In this document: piece by piece, positions 1 to 7,619 of the stretch | Numbering within the stretch: position 1 is the first letter of the stretch | Layout of the letters: each line of letters starts with the position of its first letter | DNA from: Chrysomallon squamiferum | Taxonomy: Eukaryota; Mollusca; Gastropoda; Neomphalida; Peltospiridae | Reading direction: 5' to 3' | Length of the DNA stretch: 20,000 nucleotides | NCBI GenBank assembly: GCA_012295275.1 | Contig: CM022677.1 | Span: 28,043,048 to 28,063,047 of the forward strand | Notes under the pieces: model-generated | Seen by the model: only the letters and a program-made list of their open reading frames with translations | Told to the model about the DNA's origin: nothing | The model's database searches: none | Program-made: the position numbers and the translations under genes

Positions 1-131
1 AATATAAACATATATCATATTTTGATATAATCACATTATTATCATTATTATTATAATTATCACCGTCATCATCAGCATCATCAAAATCATCATCATTATT
101 ATTATTATTATTATTGTTGTTATTATTCTAG
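1..131 (+). repeat. Intron tail with ATT/TCA/TTG triplet repeats (upstream lectin paralogue)
   Basis: Triplet-rich sequence (ATT, TCA and TTG runs) ends in TATTATTCTAG directly before a galectin-like exon. The same kind of triplet tract, also ending in ...CTAG, precedes the homologous exon at 7191. This is therefore read as the 3' end of the last intron of an upstream paralogue that begins outside the window. Confidence 0.7.
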
Positions 132-269
132 ATAGCAGTAGACAGAGACTACTACTACAACTACACGGTACCCAAAGACGACGACGGAGTACCAAGAGAT
201 CCCAGAAACATCACTTCCATCCTGTTATACGCCGACGTCACCGTTCAAAGACTTCGTTTAAAATACTGA
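132..269 (+). CDS. Last exon of upstream galectin-domain paralogue (partial gene)
   Basis: After a CTAG acceptor the phase-0 frame gives 45 residues and a TGA stop. It begins IAVDRDY and ends ITSILLYADVTVQRLRLKY. The closing pattern, I.SI...DV.V..L, is the last beta strands of a galectin carbohydrate-recognition domain. The exon is collinear with 7191-7328: same length, 40 of 45 residues identical, and continuing similarity in the 3' UTR. It is therefore the end of a tandem paralogue of the complete lectin gene downstream; the rest of that gene lies left of position 1. The + frame giving a His/Arg-rich peptide is a shadow. Galectin assignment is by pattern only. Confidence 0.8.
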   Translation: MAVDRDYYYNYTVPKDDDGVPRDPRNITSILLYADVTVQRLRLKY

Positions 270-303
270 ATAAGAAACATCACCATTGATCAGTTAAACA
301 CAG

Positions 304-347
304 AAATGTAAAGAAAACACGGACATCTTTACATTTTCTCAAAATGT
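304..347 (+). promoter_or_regulatory. Two overlapping, mutually exclusive 3' UTR hairpins
   Basis: AAATGTAAAGA (304-314) pairs perfectly with TCTTTACATTT (326-336), leaving an 11-nt loop. ACATTTT (331-337) instead pairs with AAAATGT (341-347) across a CTC loop. The shared ACATTT means only one can form at a time. Both stems are retained in the paralogue at 7363-7408. A role in mRNA stability or processing is inference. Confidence 0.45.
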
Positions 348-430
348 GTGAACGTTATAATTATTATTTTAATTGGAATGTCTAGAATAGAGAAGAGATT
401 GTAATAATGTTACGGTTTTTGAATACTGCA

Positions 431-436
431 AATAAA
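431..436 (+). promoter_or_regulatory. Polyadenylation signal AATAAA, upstream paralogue
   Basis: A canonical AATAAA lies about 160 bases after the stop codon, with a T-rich stretch just downstream. It is at the equivalent place to 7461-7466 in the second copy (shared context AATAAACACGTTTT). Confidence 0.7.
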
Positions 437-686
437 CACGTTTTACTTCTTCAGAGAGTAAAACCTGATATTACTGTTTTGTTTATAGTGCATGTGTATG
501 TATGAATGTATGCATAGACAGATAGATAATAATACACACATGTATGTGTGCCTGTGTGTATGTGATGCGTGTATATATGTTTGCGTGTGTCTGTGTGTGT
601 CCGTGCATAACTATGTATGGATAGATAAACAGCTTAGTACATCTACATATAGAACATAGTACATACATACACATATCCAAAATACA

Positions 687-770
687 ATATATATATATAT
701 ATATATATATTATACACACACATACGCACACACACACACATATATATACAAACACACATACAGACATTCA
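687..770. repeat. (AT)n / (CA)n compound microsatellite
   Basis: An alternating TA run at about 687-712 is followed by mixed CA and TA dinucleotides to about 765. Open frames across it on the minus strand are low-complexity artefacts. Confidence 0.9.
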
Positions 771-825
771 GACAGAAGTTGATTTACTGAACAAGAGACG
801 AAGTCTTTGATAGCATTCTGAGATA

Positions 826-837
826 CTCTCTCTCTCT

Positions 838-908
<71 letters not shown>
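826..908. repeat. (CT)n microsatellite
   Basis: Nearly uninterrupted CT dinucleotides, with two small interruptions in the first 20 bases. This is a polypyrimidine tract on the + strand. Confidence 0.95.
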
Positions 909-910
<2 letters not shown>

Positions 911-1559
911 ATGTATCTATATCTATATATATATTTATCAGTTCAGATACAAACTAACACTAAACTACGTAATCATTAATCTACATTATTCATTTATTTA
1001 ATGTAAATGTTTAGAATGTTTCAAAACGTTAGCTATTGATATGTGAAGTTTTAATGTTTATTTATTTATTTATTTGTCTGTATTTCCATAAATTATCAAA
1101 ATCATATATTAATAGTTAGTAAACAGTTGTTATTGGCGTATACATATAATATACATATATATATACAGAAACACTTTACTTCGTTTTTCGAAAGACTGAC
1201 AAAAGCTCTGTAAAATTGATATTTAGCTACAAAACAATTATACATTATTAACATGTCTGTCAGTATATCTCATACTTGAACTAATTGTTAATCGATCGTC
1301 ATTTTATGTATCAAGGTATATTAAAATAGAAACCATTCAACGAAAGGAAGAGGCAAACAGATATTTTTTGTCTTTGAAAGATGTAAATACAGCCAGTCAA
1401 ATACGTTTGAGTTAACAAGTTTGTCTTCTATACTGACCAGAGCTGCTTTGTCTCAACTCACACATCTCAGTTTCTCTTGGGAAATTGAACAGACGCTAAA
1501 GTGGATTTTGTATTTCTTAAAATTGACAGAGCTGTGCTGTATATTTTTCATTATACGTC

Positions 1560-1659
1560 TGTTTATTTAGTTTTTATTTTAAGCCGAAGAAGAGAGAAGC
1601 TGCTACGTGCTGGTTGTCATAGACACGATTCTGAAATATACAAGAGTCACTACACGTAG
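1560..1659 (+). other. Possible non-coding 5' UTR exon of lectin gene
   Basis: A good donor, TACACGTAG|GTAAGC, ends at 1659. An acceptor, TTCTGCTAG|GAAAG, lies at 1821-1824, 16 bases before the start codon at 1841. A spliced 5' UTR is a reasonable reading. The left boundary is arbitrary, because no TATA box or initiator stands out. Confidence 0.35.
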
Positions 1660-1840
1660 GTAAGCACTGTTCAAGTCACTCAACAAAAATTCGTTTTTCT
1701 TCTACCAATAATTTTTAATATTATTATTATGTTTCTTCTGATTTGTTTTATTCTACTAAATCACCCGGTATCCTTATTCAATTACTCACGTTTACCGTTT
1801 TTACTTGATGTAGAATTCTGCTAGGAAAGAAAAAGCTAAG

Positions 1841-2143
1841 ATGTGTTTACTGCAGACAGTTTTCGTCATGTCAGGAATACTCACAGTTACACGTGCATTT
1901 TCTCTCAGTGACGTTCAGCACACATCTCAGCTTCTCTTTGGTTCTGATTTCACCGTTGAAAAAGTGAAGAATTTTCTTCAGTGTAAAACTTTATGTGACA
2001 GTCGACCTTTGTGTAAATCCTTCAACTACAACACCGTCACAAGAGAGTGTGTGTCAAATTCTGGCGATAGCACGACATCGACAACAACTCTGATATCTCC
2101 AGTCCCTGGTGTAGTGTTTGTTGAAAAACGGTCTCTACCACAG
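1841..2143 (+). CDS. Lectin exon 1: signal peptide and PAN/Apple domain
   Basis: ATG at 1841 opens a hydrophobic leader (MCLLQTVFVMSGILTVTRA) with a likely cleavage after Ala19. The mature region has C48, C52, C58 and C70 in the pattern C...C.....C.SFNYN......C, characteristic of PAN/Apple domains, where the CKSFNYN segment is the signature turn. A Ser/Thr-rich stretch (about residues 74-86) follows and may be O-glycosylated. The exon ends CTACCACAG|GTAAGT, a near-consensus donor, in phase 0. The open frame runs eight codons past the donor before a stop, so splicing is required. PAN is read from the cysteine pattern, without a profile search. Confidence 0.82.
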
Positions 2144-4287
2144 GTAAGTCGAATGAAAGTAAACTGAACCAGAAATACAGACAGGTAGATAGAGACAGAC
2201 AGACAGACAGACAGACAGGTAGATAGACAGGCAGATATACTGACAGATAGATAGATAGGCAGATAGATATACTGACAGATAGATTGATTTTGTTATTATC
2301 TTCACTGCTATTTTCAAATTGTCAGATTTTGCTAAATTTGTGTTTTCCTGATGAACGACAGTGACACATTTTTAGCGTCAGACATTTTTCACAATCTTTG
2401 TCTACGTCTATTCAGACAGCACGTGCAATTTCACTCTTTTATTTATTTATTTATTTATCTACTTTTTATATTTATTTATTTATTTATTTTCAGGGTTCTG
2501 ACGAGTGTCAGTGTGAGTACTCACAGGTCTGTGTACAGCTCGGAACAAACAGAAAATGTCTCACAGAAGGTAAAACAAAAAGTACAATAATTAATAAACA
2601 GATTCGTAATTAGGTTAATCTAATCAATTAGTGTATGTTATCTCTTAACTTTAAACAGATTCGTAATAATGTTAATTTAGTGAATTAGTGTATGTTATCT
2701 CTTAACTTTAAACAGACACGTAATAATGTTAATTTAGTGAATTAGTGTATGTTATCTCTTAACTTTAAACAGATTCGTAATAACGTTAATTTAGTGAATT
2801 AGTGTATGTTATCTCTTAACTTTAAACAGATACATAATAACGTTAATTTAGTGAATTAATGTATGTTATCTCTTAACTTTAAACAGATACGTAATAATGT
2901 TAATTTAGTGAATTAGTGTATTTACTTTAAACAGGTACGTAATAACGTTAATTTAGTGAATTAGTGTATTTACTTTAAACAACTAGACATACATGAGAAC
3001 ACAGAGATAAATGCGATATCACGCCGATTATGATAAAGTATAGCACAATATACCATCTCATAATATACTATAAGATACTCTTAGTATAACTATGATTTCG
3101 CATGGTATTTTGTGGTATTTTATGGCAAGAGTGGATACCAGACTATAGTGTATATGCCAGGTAAAGCCATATCATATGGTGTCTGTGATATATGATATTG
3201 AATTTCTCTCCAGTACATGTAATACATTGTTGTATTTTGTAATGCAGATGCTAAATTACTGTATTGAAAATTCAGTAAACCAGCACAGTGTACATAAATC
3301 TATATTGATATTTAAAAAGTCAGCGCGTGGCACATAGAATACTTATTGTGTATTAACAGAGGGCTCAGTGAAATATAACCCAGAATGTTATATTACACTG
3401 CACTGAATTGTCTGCTTTAATAGTTTATCACCTTGTATAGAAAGTTGAAAGTTGGTGCAGTAAAAATTAATAAATGTGATGTTTTATAACAGTTTGAACA
3501 GAGCATACAGAACAGAGCTTTCAGTGTCTATGTATCTCCTGAGACATATTTTATTAAAGATGTCAAAACAAACAACAAAGGAAAAACAAAAGTGTCTGTG
3601 TATCAGGTTTACTAGCCTGGAGATGTATTAATATTAAATTATACAGTTTGGTCTCATTTTACAATCCTATTCAGATCATTTGTGTTTCCTCAAAGGAATG
3701 TACTCAAATACCCACTACATCACATCACACATTCAACATAGGAAATTATAATTCAACATAGGAAATTATAATTCAACATAGCAAATTATAATTCAACATA
3801 GGTAATTATAATTCAACATAGGAAATTATAACTCAAAACGATACATAATATGAAGATGTTCAAAGCGTATAAAATAACAGCATAGCTAACACACGATATT
3901 GTAAAATACAAATTGTATAAAATCCTTTTCAGAAATCGACTGTGGTGAACCTCCTGACGTACCAAACTCTACAAGAAACACGACGGGAACCACGTTAAAC
4001 TCAGTCACGTCTTACAGCTGCTCAGAGGGATACGAAATTCTGAATGGTTCAACAACATCGACGTGTGAAGTAACACGAAGCTGGACTTCAAACAACCTCA
4101 TCTGTGTCGGTGAGAACTTCTAATCTGATACATAAATAATAATAATAATAATAATAACTGTCTCTGTTTGTCTCTAGACAAATTATAATTATAGTTATAT
4201 TCTTTTTTCTTTTTATCCATTTATTCATTCACTTATGTTGTTTTTCATAATTATAATTTGTCTAGAGACAAAGAGAGACAGTATATA

Positions 4288-4323
<36 letters not shown>

Positions 4324-4772
4324 TAGCAGTTGAAGTAGTAATGGTAGTAGTAGTAGTAACAGTAGTAACAGTAATATCATAATCATCATCACCATCATCA
4401 TCATGATCATTATTATTATTGTTGTTATCATTTTAAAGTTAACTTTACCTCTTTTTTTTACAGTTAACTGCGGAGACCCAACAGTAGACAATGGTCACGT
4501 GATTCACAATTCTACGGTTGTTGGCAGTGTTGGGTCAGTGACGTGTGACGAGTTTTTCCACTTTTTTGGAACCAACTCAAGCGTAACGTGTATGTCGACT
4601 GGGGAAATGGGTTGTTGATGGTCAGTGTAAACGAGTGGAGTGGACTGACAAGGTATCAACATCGTCATCGTCATCGTCATCATTAATATTTTTATTGTCG
4701 CTGTTAAATGTTCATTGTTACTATCCTTAACGTCTTCAGTATTATTAGTATTATTATTATTATTAGTATTAT

Positions 4773-4806
<34 letters not shown>

Positions 4807-4819
4807 CATTATTATTACA

Positions 4820-4853
<34 letters not shown>

Positions 4854-4906
4854 GTATTATTAGTATTATTAGTATTATTATTATTATTATTACAATTATT
4901 ATTACA

Positions 4907-4951
<45 letters not shown>

Positions 4952-5427
4952 GTTATTAATATTGTTATTAATTCTCAGGAAGATCGACGCTTTCCAGTTC
5001 CGTCGCCTTTAACAAACGACTGGGCAATGATTCTAAAGGCAACACCAGGCCATAAGAATTATCAGTAAGGAATCCTTTCTATTTTTATTATTTGTTTGTT
5101 TATTTATTATTTGTATTTATTTGTTTCTTCTTTCTTCTTTTTAAATTGGTTATTCATTATTAAAATAGTTCATTTGTTTTTAGTTTAGTTTATTTTGCAA
5201 TTTGTAAATCGATGCAAGCTGGTTTGTAAACATAGAAAAAAAATGTAATATATTTTCTTTCCCCTTTTACGTTTGTTTGTTTGTTTGTTGTTGTTGTTTT
5301 ATTTTATTTTTTTTTTTTTTTTTAATGTTTTGTTTTGGTTTCGTTTCACTTCGATTTGAGATCATCTTATTTTTTTTTTTTTTTTTTTTTTCCTTAATAT
5401 ATTTTATTCTATTTATTTATTTTTTAG

Positions 5428-5485
<58 letters not shown>

Positions 5486-7087
5486 GTTGTTATTATTATT
5501 ATTATTATTATTTATTTTTTTATTTTTTTATTTCTTTATTTATTTATATACAAATATACAGATATAGATATACATGTAAAGAAAAGTAAAACTTATTTGT
5601 TTAAGGTTTGCACTAAATCTCTACAATGCTGATGATGAAACTATCATGCACGTCAATCCGAGATTCAACCTGTACAACCAAACAGGTTACACAAAGAGAA
5701 TCGTCTTCAACTCTAAGCTTAATGACGAATGGATTCATGCGAAAAAAGTTTTGAATTTCCTTTTCAAGCCGATGTGTCCTTCACCATGAAAATAACCCTG
5801 CAGTCCAACACGTTTAAGGTATTTATATCTCTGTCTATCCGCTTTATATCTTTATATTATCTATATAATCTAGTTAGCTTTATATCTTTATATTATCTAT
5901 CTAGTTAGCTTTATGTCTTTATATTATCTATATATGTAGTTAGCTTTATATCTTTATATTATCTATCTATCTAGTTAGCTTTATGTCTTTATATTATCTA
6001 TCTAGTTATCTTTATGTCTTTATATTATCTATATATCACAGTTAGCTTTATATCTTTATATTATCTATATAATCGAGTTAGCTTTATATCTTTATATTAT
6101 CTATATAATCGAGTTAGCTTTATATCTTTATATTATCTATATAATCTAGTTAGCTTTATATCTTTATATTATCTATCTAGTTAGCTTTATGTCTTTATAT
6201 TATCTACCTATCTAGTTAGCTTTATGTCTTTATATTATCTACCTATCTAGTTAGCTTTATGTCTTTATATTATCTACCTATCTAGTTAGCTTTATGTCTT
6301 TATATTATCTATCTAGTTAGCTTTATGTCTTTATATTATCTACCTATCTAGTTAGCTTTGTCTTTATATTATCTATATAATCTAGTTAGCTTTATATCTT
6401 TATATTATCTATCTAGTTAGCTTTATGTCTTTATATTATCTACCTATCTAGATAGCTTTATGTCTTTATATTATCTACCTATCTAGTTAGCTTTATGTCT
6501 TTATATTATCTATATAATCTAGTTAGCTTTATGTCTTTATATTATCTACCTATCTAGTTAGCTTTATGTCTTTATATTATCTATATATCCCAGTTAGCTT
6601 TATATCTTTATATTATCTATCTAGTTAGCTTTATGTCTTTATATTATCTACCTATCTAGTTAGCTTTATGTCTTTGTATTATCTATATAATCTAGTTAGC
6701 TTTATATCTTTAAATTATCTATCTAGTTAGCTTTATGTCTTTATATTATCTACGTATCTAGTTAGCTTTATATCTTTATATTATCTATCTAGTTAGCTTT
6801 ATGTCTTTATATTATCTACCTATCTAGTTAGCTTTCTGCCTTATATTATCTAGCTAGTTAGCTTTCTATCTTTATATTTTCTGTCTATCTAGTTAGCTTT
6901 ATATCTTTATATTTTCTGTCTATCTCTATAGCGAGCTATCTGCCTTTCTACATATAATGTCTGTTCGCCCATGTATTTCTGTACCTAGCTTACTGGGCTA
7001 AATATATGTTTGTCAACCATTATGTGTTCTTTCTCTCCAGTTTATAAACATATATTTTCATATCATATTATCATAATCATTACCATT

Positions 7088-7119
<32 letters not shown>

Positions 7120-7131
7120 TATTATTATTAC

Positions 7132-7162
<31 letters not shown>

Positions 7163-7328
7163 GTTGTTGTTGTTGTTGTTATTATACTAGATAGCAGTAG
7201 ACAGAGACTACAACTACAACTACACGGTACCCAAAGACCAGGACGGAGTACCAAGAGATGCCAGAAACATCACTTCCATCCTATTGTACGACGACGTCAC
7301 CGTTCAAAGACTTCTTTTAAAATACTGA
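1841..7328 (+). CDS. Secreted PAN/Apple - CCP - CCP - galectin multidomain lectin (7 coding exons)
   Basis: Inferred exons are 1841-2143, 2494-2569, 3933-4109, 4464-4652, 4979-5064, 5606-5818 and 7191-7328, all with GT donors and AG acceptors. The phase series is 0, 1, 1, 0, 2, 0. The product is about 393 residues once two one-base homopolymer irregularities are allowed for (4601-4604 and 5742-5747). Domain order: signal peptide (residues 1-19), PAN/Apple (to about 85), a short Cys-rich module, two sushi domains with four cysteines each, and one galectin domain at the C terminus. There is no transmembrane segment, so the product should be secreted. By family knowledge PAN, CCP and galectin modules bind proteins or glycans. 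Molluscan immune lectins often combine a lectin domain with other extracellular modules, so a role in glycan recognition or immunity is a sensible inference but unproven. The upstream exon at 132-269 shows that the gene is tandemly duplicated. If the irregularities are real, this copy is a pseudogene. Confidence 0.82.
2144..2493 (+). repeat. Lectin intron 1 with GACA/GATA and ATTT simple repeats
   Basis: From 2177 to 2284 the intron is built of AGACAG/AGATAG tetranucleotides, and from 2438 to 2490 of TTTA repeats that also form the T-rich tract before the CAG acceptor at 2491-2493. Open frames here are repeat artefacts. Confidence 0.85.
2494..2569 (+). CDS. Lectin exon 2: short four-cysteine (EGF-like?) module
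   Basis: A 76-nt exon between a CAG acceptor and GAAG|GTAAAA encodes 25 residues, with cysteines spaced C.C.....C........C and the core ECQCEYSQVC. It enters in phase 0 and leaves in phase 1. The spacing recalls part of an EGF-like domain, but a complete EGF needs six cysteines. It may be a linker, or it may pair with cysteines of the PAN domain. The exon lies in a single open frame. Confidence 0.7.
2597..2980. repeat. 57-bp minisatellite in lectin intron 2 (about 7 copies)
   Basis: The unit runs from AAACAGATTCGTAATAATG through TTATCTCTTAACTTT. The first copy is diverged (AATTAGGTTAATCTAATCAA), the middle copies are nearly identical, and the last two have lost about 11 bases (GTATTTACTTTAAACA). 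Confidence 0.92.
2986..3732. other. Unique AT-rich part of lectin intron 2
   Basis: There is no coding signal, RNA gene or long repeat. The only structure noticed is a small perfect palindrome, CCATAT-C-ATATGG, at 3167-3179. Confidence 0.6.
3733..3832. repeat. 20-bp tandem repeat, five copies
   Basis: Five head-to-tail copies of ATTCAACATAGGAAATTATA, two of them with one substitution at the same G (GCAAATT, GTAATTA). It lies 100 bases upstream of the CCP1 exon. Confidence 0.95.
3933..4109 (+). CDS. Lectin exon 3: CCP/sushi domain 1
   Basis: This 177-nt exon is phase 1 on both sides, the classic arrangement for a shuffled CCP module. It encodes a complete sushi domain: IDCGEPPDVPNS at the start, SYSCSEGYEILNG in the middle, STCEVTRSWTSNNLIC at the end, with four cysteines and the usual Trp before the last Cys. 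Flanking sites are CCTTTTCAG and GTGTCG|GTGAGA. Sequons NST, NTT and NGS suggest N-glycosylation. CCP domains mediate protein binding in complement-like and adhesion proteins. Confidence 0.9.
4157..4282. repeat. Inverted repeat (36-bp arms, 54-bp loop) in lectin intron 3
   Basis: The left arm is 4157-4192 and the right arm 4247-4282. They are reverse complements with one mismatch (centre TCTCTAGACAAATTATAA). Outside the arms, AAT repeats on the left and ATT repeats on the right extend the pairing. It could be a small MITE or hairpin element. No coding capacity or clear target-site duplication is seen. Confidence 0.85.
4283..4432. repeat. Triplet-repeat tract in lectin intron 3
   Basis: ATT, AGT, AAC and ATC triplets run almost to the T-rich acceptor of the CCP2 exon. 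Ile-, Leu- or Met-rich frames here are spurious. Confidence 0.9.
4464..4652 (+). CDS. Lectin exon 4: CCP/sushi domain 2, with a one-base frame break
   Basis: After TTTTTTTACAG the phase-1 frame reads VNCGDPTVDNGHVIHNS, then VTCDEFFHFFG and SSVTCMSTG. The last strand, KWVVDGQCKRVEWTDK, lies in the next frame. The break is at GGGG (4601-4604): one G fewer restores all four cysteines plus the W...C ending of a sushi domain, and makes the exon leave in phase 0 at GACAAG|GTATCA, matching the next exon. As written, the frame stops at TGA 4616-4618. A homopolymer sequencing error is the simplest explanation; a true pseudogene lesion is the alternative. Confidence 0.8.
4660..4970. repeat. ATT/AGT triplet microsatellite in lectin intron 4
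   Basis: CATCGT triplets near 4660-4685 give way to a long ATT array with AGT and ACA interruptions from about 4739. It ends at the TTCTCAG acceptor of the next exon. Long poly-Ile frames are artefacts. Confidence 0.95.
4979..5064 (+). CDS. Lectin exon 5: start of galectin domain
   Basis: This 86-nt exon goes from TTCTCAG (phase 0) to TATCA|GTAAGG (phase 2). It encodes EDRRFPVPSPLTNDWAMILK and then ATPGHKNYQ, where the last codon is split. The stretch before the next exon's FALNLYN matches the early beta strands of a galectin fold, so the domain is split over three exons, as is common in animal galectins. Confidence 0.75.
5065..5605. repeat. Lectin intron 5: T-rich and ATT repeats
   Basis: Poly-T runs (5309-5323, 5371-5390) and an ATT array (about 5430-5510) dominate. 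The acceptor is TTATTTGTTTAAG at 5605. Confidence 0.85.
5606..5818 (+). CDS. Lectin exon 6: galectin sugar-binding core, with a one-base frame break
   Basis: The frame reads FALNLYNADDETIMHVNPRF, then KRIVFNSKLNDEWIH. This holds the galectin signature H.NPR, V.N and W at canonical spacing (N to W is seven). The rest, SFEFPFQADVSFTMKITL..., is one frame over. The shift falls at the A6 run 5742-5747, where one more A would join HAKK to SFEF and restore phase 0 at TTTAAG|GTATTT. With that reading, the position three after Trp, normally the galactose-binding Glu, is Ala, and the Arg two further on is Lys. Sugar preference may therefore differ from classical beta-galactosides, provided the base calls there are right. 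Confidence 0.85.
5830..6930. repeat. 31-35-bp minisatellite in lectin intron 6 (about 30 copies)
   Basis: The unit core TCTAGTTAGCTTTATGTC is followed by TTTATATTATCTA and a 0-5-base variable end (CCTA, TATAA, TATC). Two subfamilies, TATGTC and TATATC, alternate through the array, so it may have grown in higher-order blocks. It lies in the intron splitting the galectin domain. Confidence 0.95.
7085..7182. repeat. TCA/TTA/TTG triplet tract before last lectin exon
   Basis: About nine TCA, then a long ATT run, then about six TTG triplets end at the TACTAG acceptor. It is the counterpart of the tract at 1-131, showing that the duplication included part of the intron. Confidence 0.92.
7191..7328 (+). 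CDS. Lectin exon 7: C-terminal strands of galectin domain
   Basis: Phase-0 entry after TTATACTAG; 45 codons and TGA at 7326-7328. It starts IAVDRDYNYNYTVPKDQDG and ends ITSILLYDDVTVQRLLLKY, the closing strands of a galectin domain. Compared with exon 132-269 there are eight base differences: six alter five codons and two are silent. The domain ends the protein, with no tail or membrane anchor. Confidence 0.85.
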   Translation: MAVDRDYNYNYTVPKDQDGVPRDARNITSILLYDDVTVQRLLLKY

Positions 7329-7362
7329 ATAAGAAACATCATCATTGATCAGTTAAACATAG

Positions 7363-7408
7363 AAATGTAAAGAAAACACGGACACTTTTACATTTTCTCA
7401 AAATGTAA
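7363..7408 (+). promoter_or_regulatory. Conserved 3' UTR hairpins (second copy)
   Basis: AAATGTAAA (7363-7371) can pair with TTTACATTT (7387-7395). Alternatively TTACATTTT (7388-7396) pairs with AAAATGTAA (7400-7408) across CTC. The second stem is longer here (9 bp) than in the upstream copy (7 bp). Confidence 0.45.
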
Positions 7409-7460
7409 GAAGCGTCGTAATTATTATTCTGTAATAACTCTACGATTTTGGAATATTGAA

Positions 7461-7466
7461 AATAAA
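7461..7466 (+). promoter_or_regulatory. Polyadenylation signal AATAAA of lectin gene
   Basis: A canonical hexamer lies 133 bases after the stop codon, followed by a T-rich stretch, in the same context as 431-436. It sets the probable 3' end of the transcript near 7480-7490. Confidence 0.72.
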
Positions 7467-7528
7467 CACGTTTTCTTTCTTGAGAGAATGAAACTTAATT
7501 CTGTGCATATATTTATCAACAGAGTGAT

Positions 7529-7530
<2 letters not shown>

Positions 7531-7597
<67 letters not shown>
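7531..7597. repeat. (CA)n microsatellite
   Basis: About 32 CA dinucleotides, almost perfect, ending ACGCACAC. It lies just beyond the lectin polyadenylation region. Confidence 0.97.
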
Positions 7598-7603
<6 letters not shown>

Positions 7604-7619
7604 TGAATACATATATATT

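Larger units (their letters stand above)
270..466 (+). other. 3' UTR of upstream lectin paralogue
   Basis: The sequence from the stop codon to just past AATAAA aligns closely with 7329-7490, apart from an extra block near 360-405 that is absent from the downstream copy. The end is inferred from the polyadenylation signal. Confidence 0.65.
467..1559. other. Intergenic spacer between tandem lectin genes
   Basis: AT-rich sequence with no coding signal. It holds GT/CA- and AT-rich simple repeats (about 483-770), a long CT tract (826-908) and short ATTT runs near 1051-1076. From about 1080 to 1560 the sequence is non-repetitive, and the promoter of the downstream lectin gene would be expected there. 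I could not pick a convincing core promoter. Confidence 0.5.

Noticed and set aside
483-767. Minus-strand 94-codon frame rich in Cys, Val, Tyr and Ile
   Set aside because: Produced by CA and TA dinucleotide repeats.
4225-5068. Poly-Ile and Met/Ile-rich frames on both strands
   Set aside because: Triplet microsatellites inside lectin introns; only short ends of these frames overlap real exons.
7010-7348. + frame ending in a His/Arg-rich peptide over the last lectin exon
   Set aside because: It is out of phase with the galectin reading; the alternative frame gives conserved galectin strands in both paralogues.
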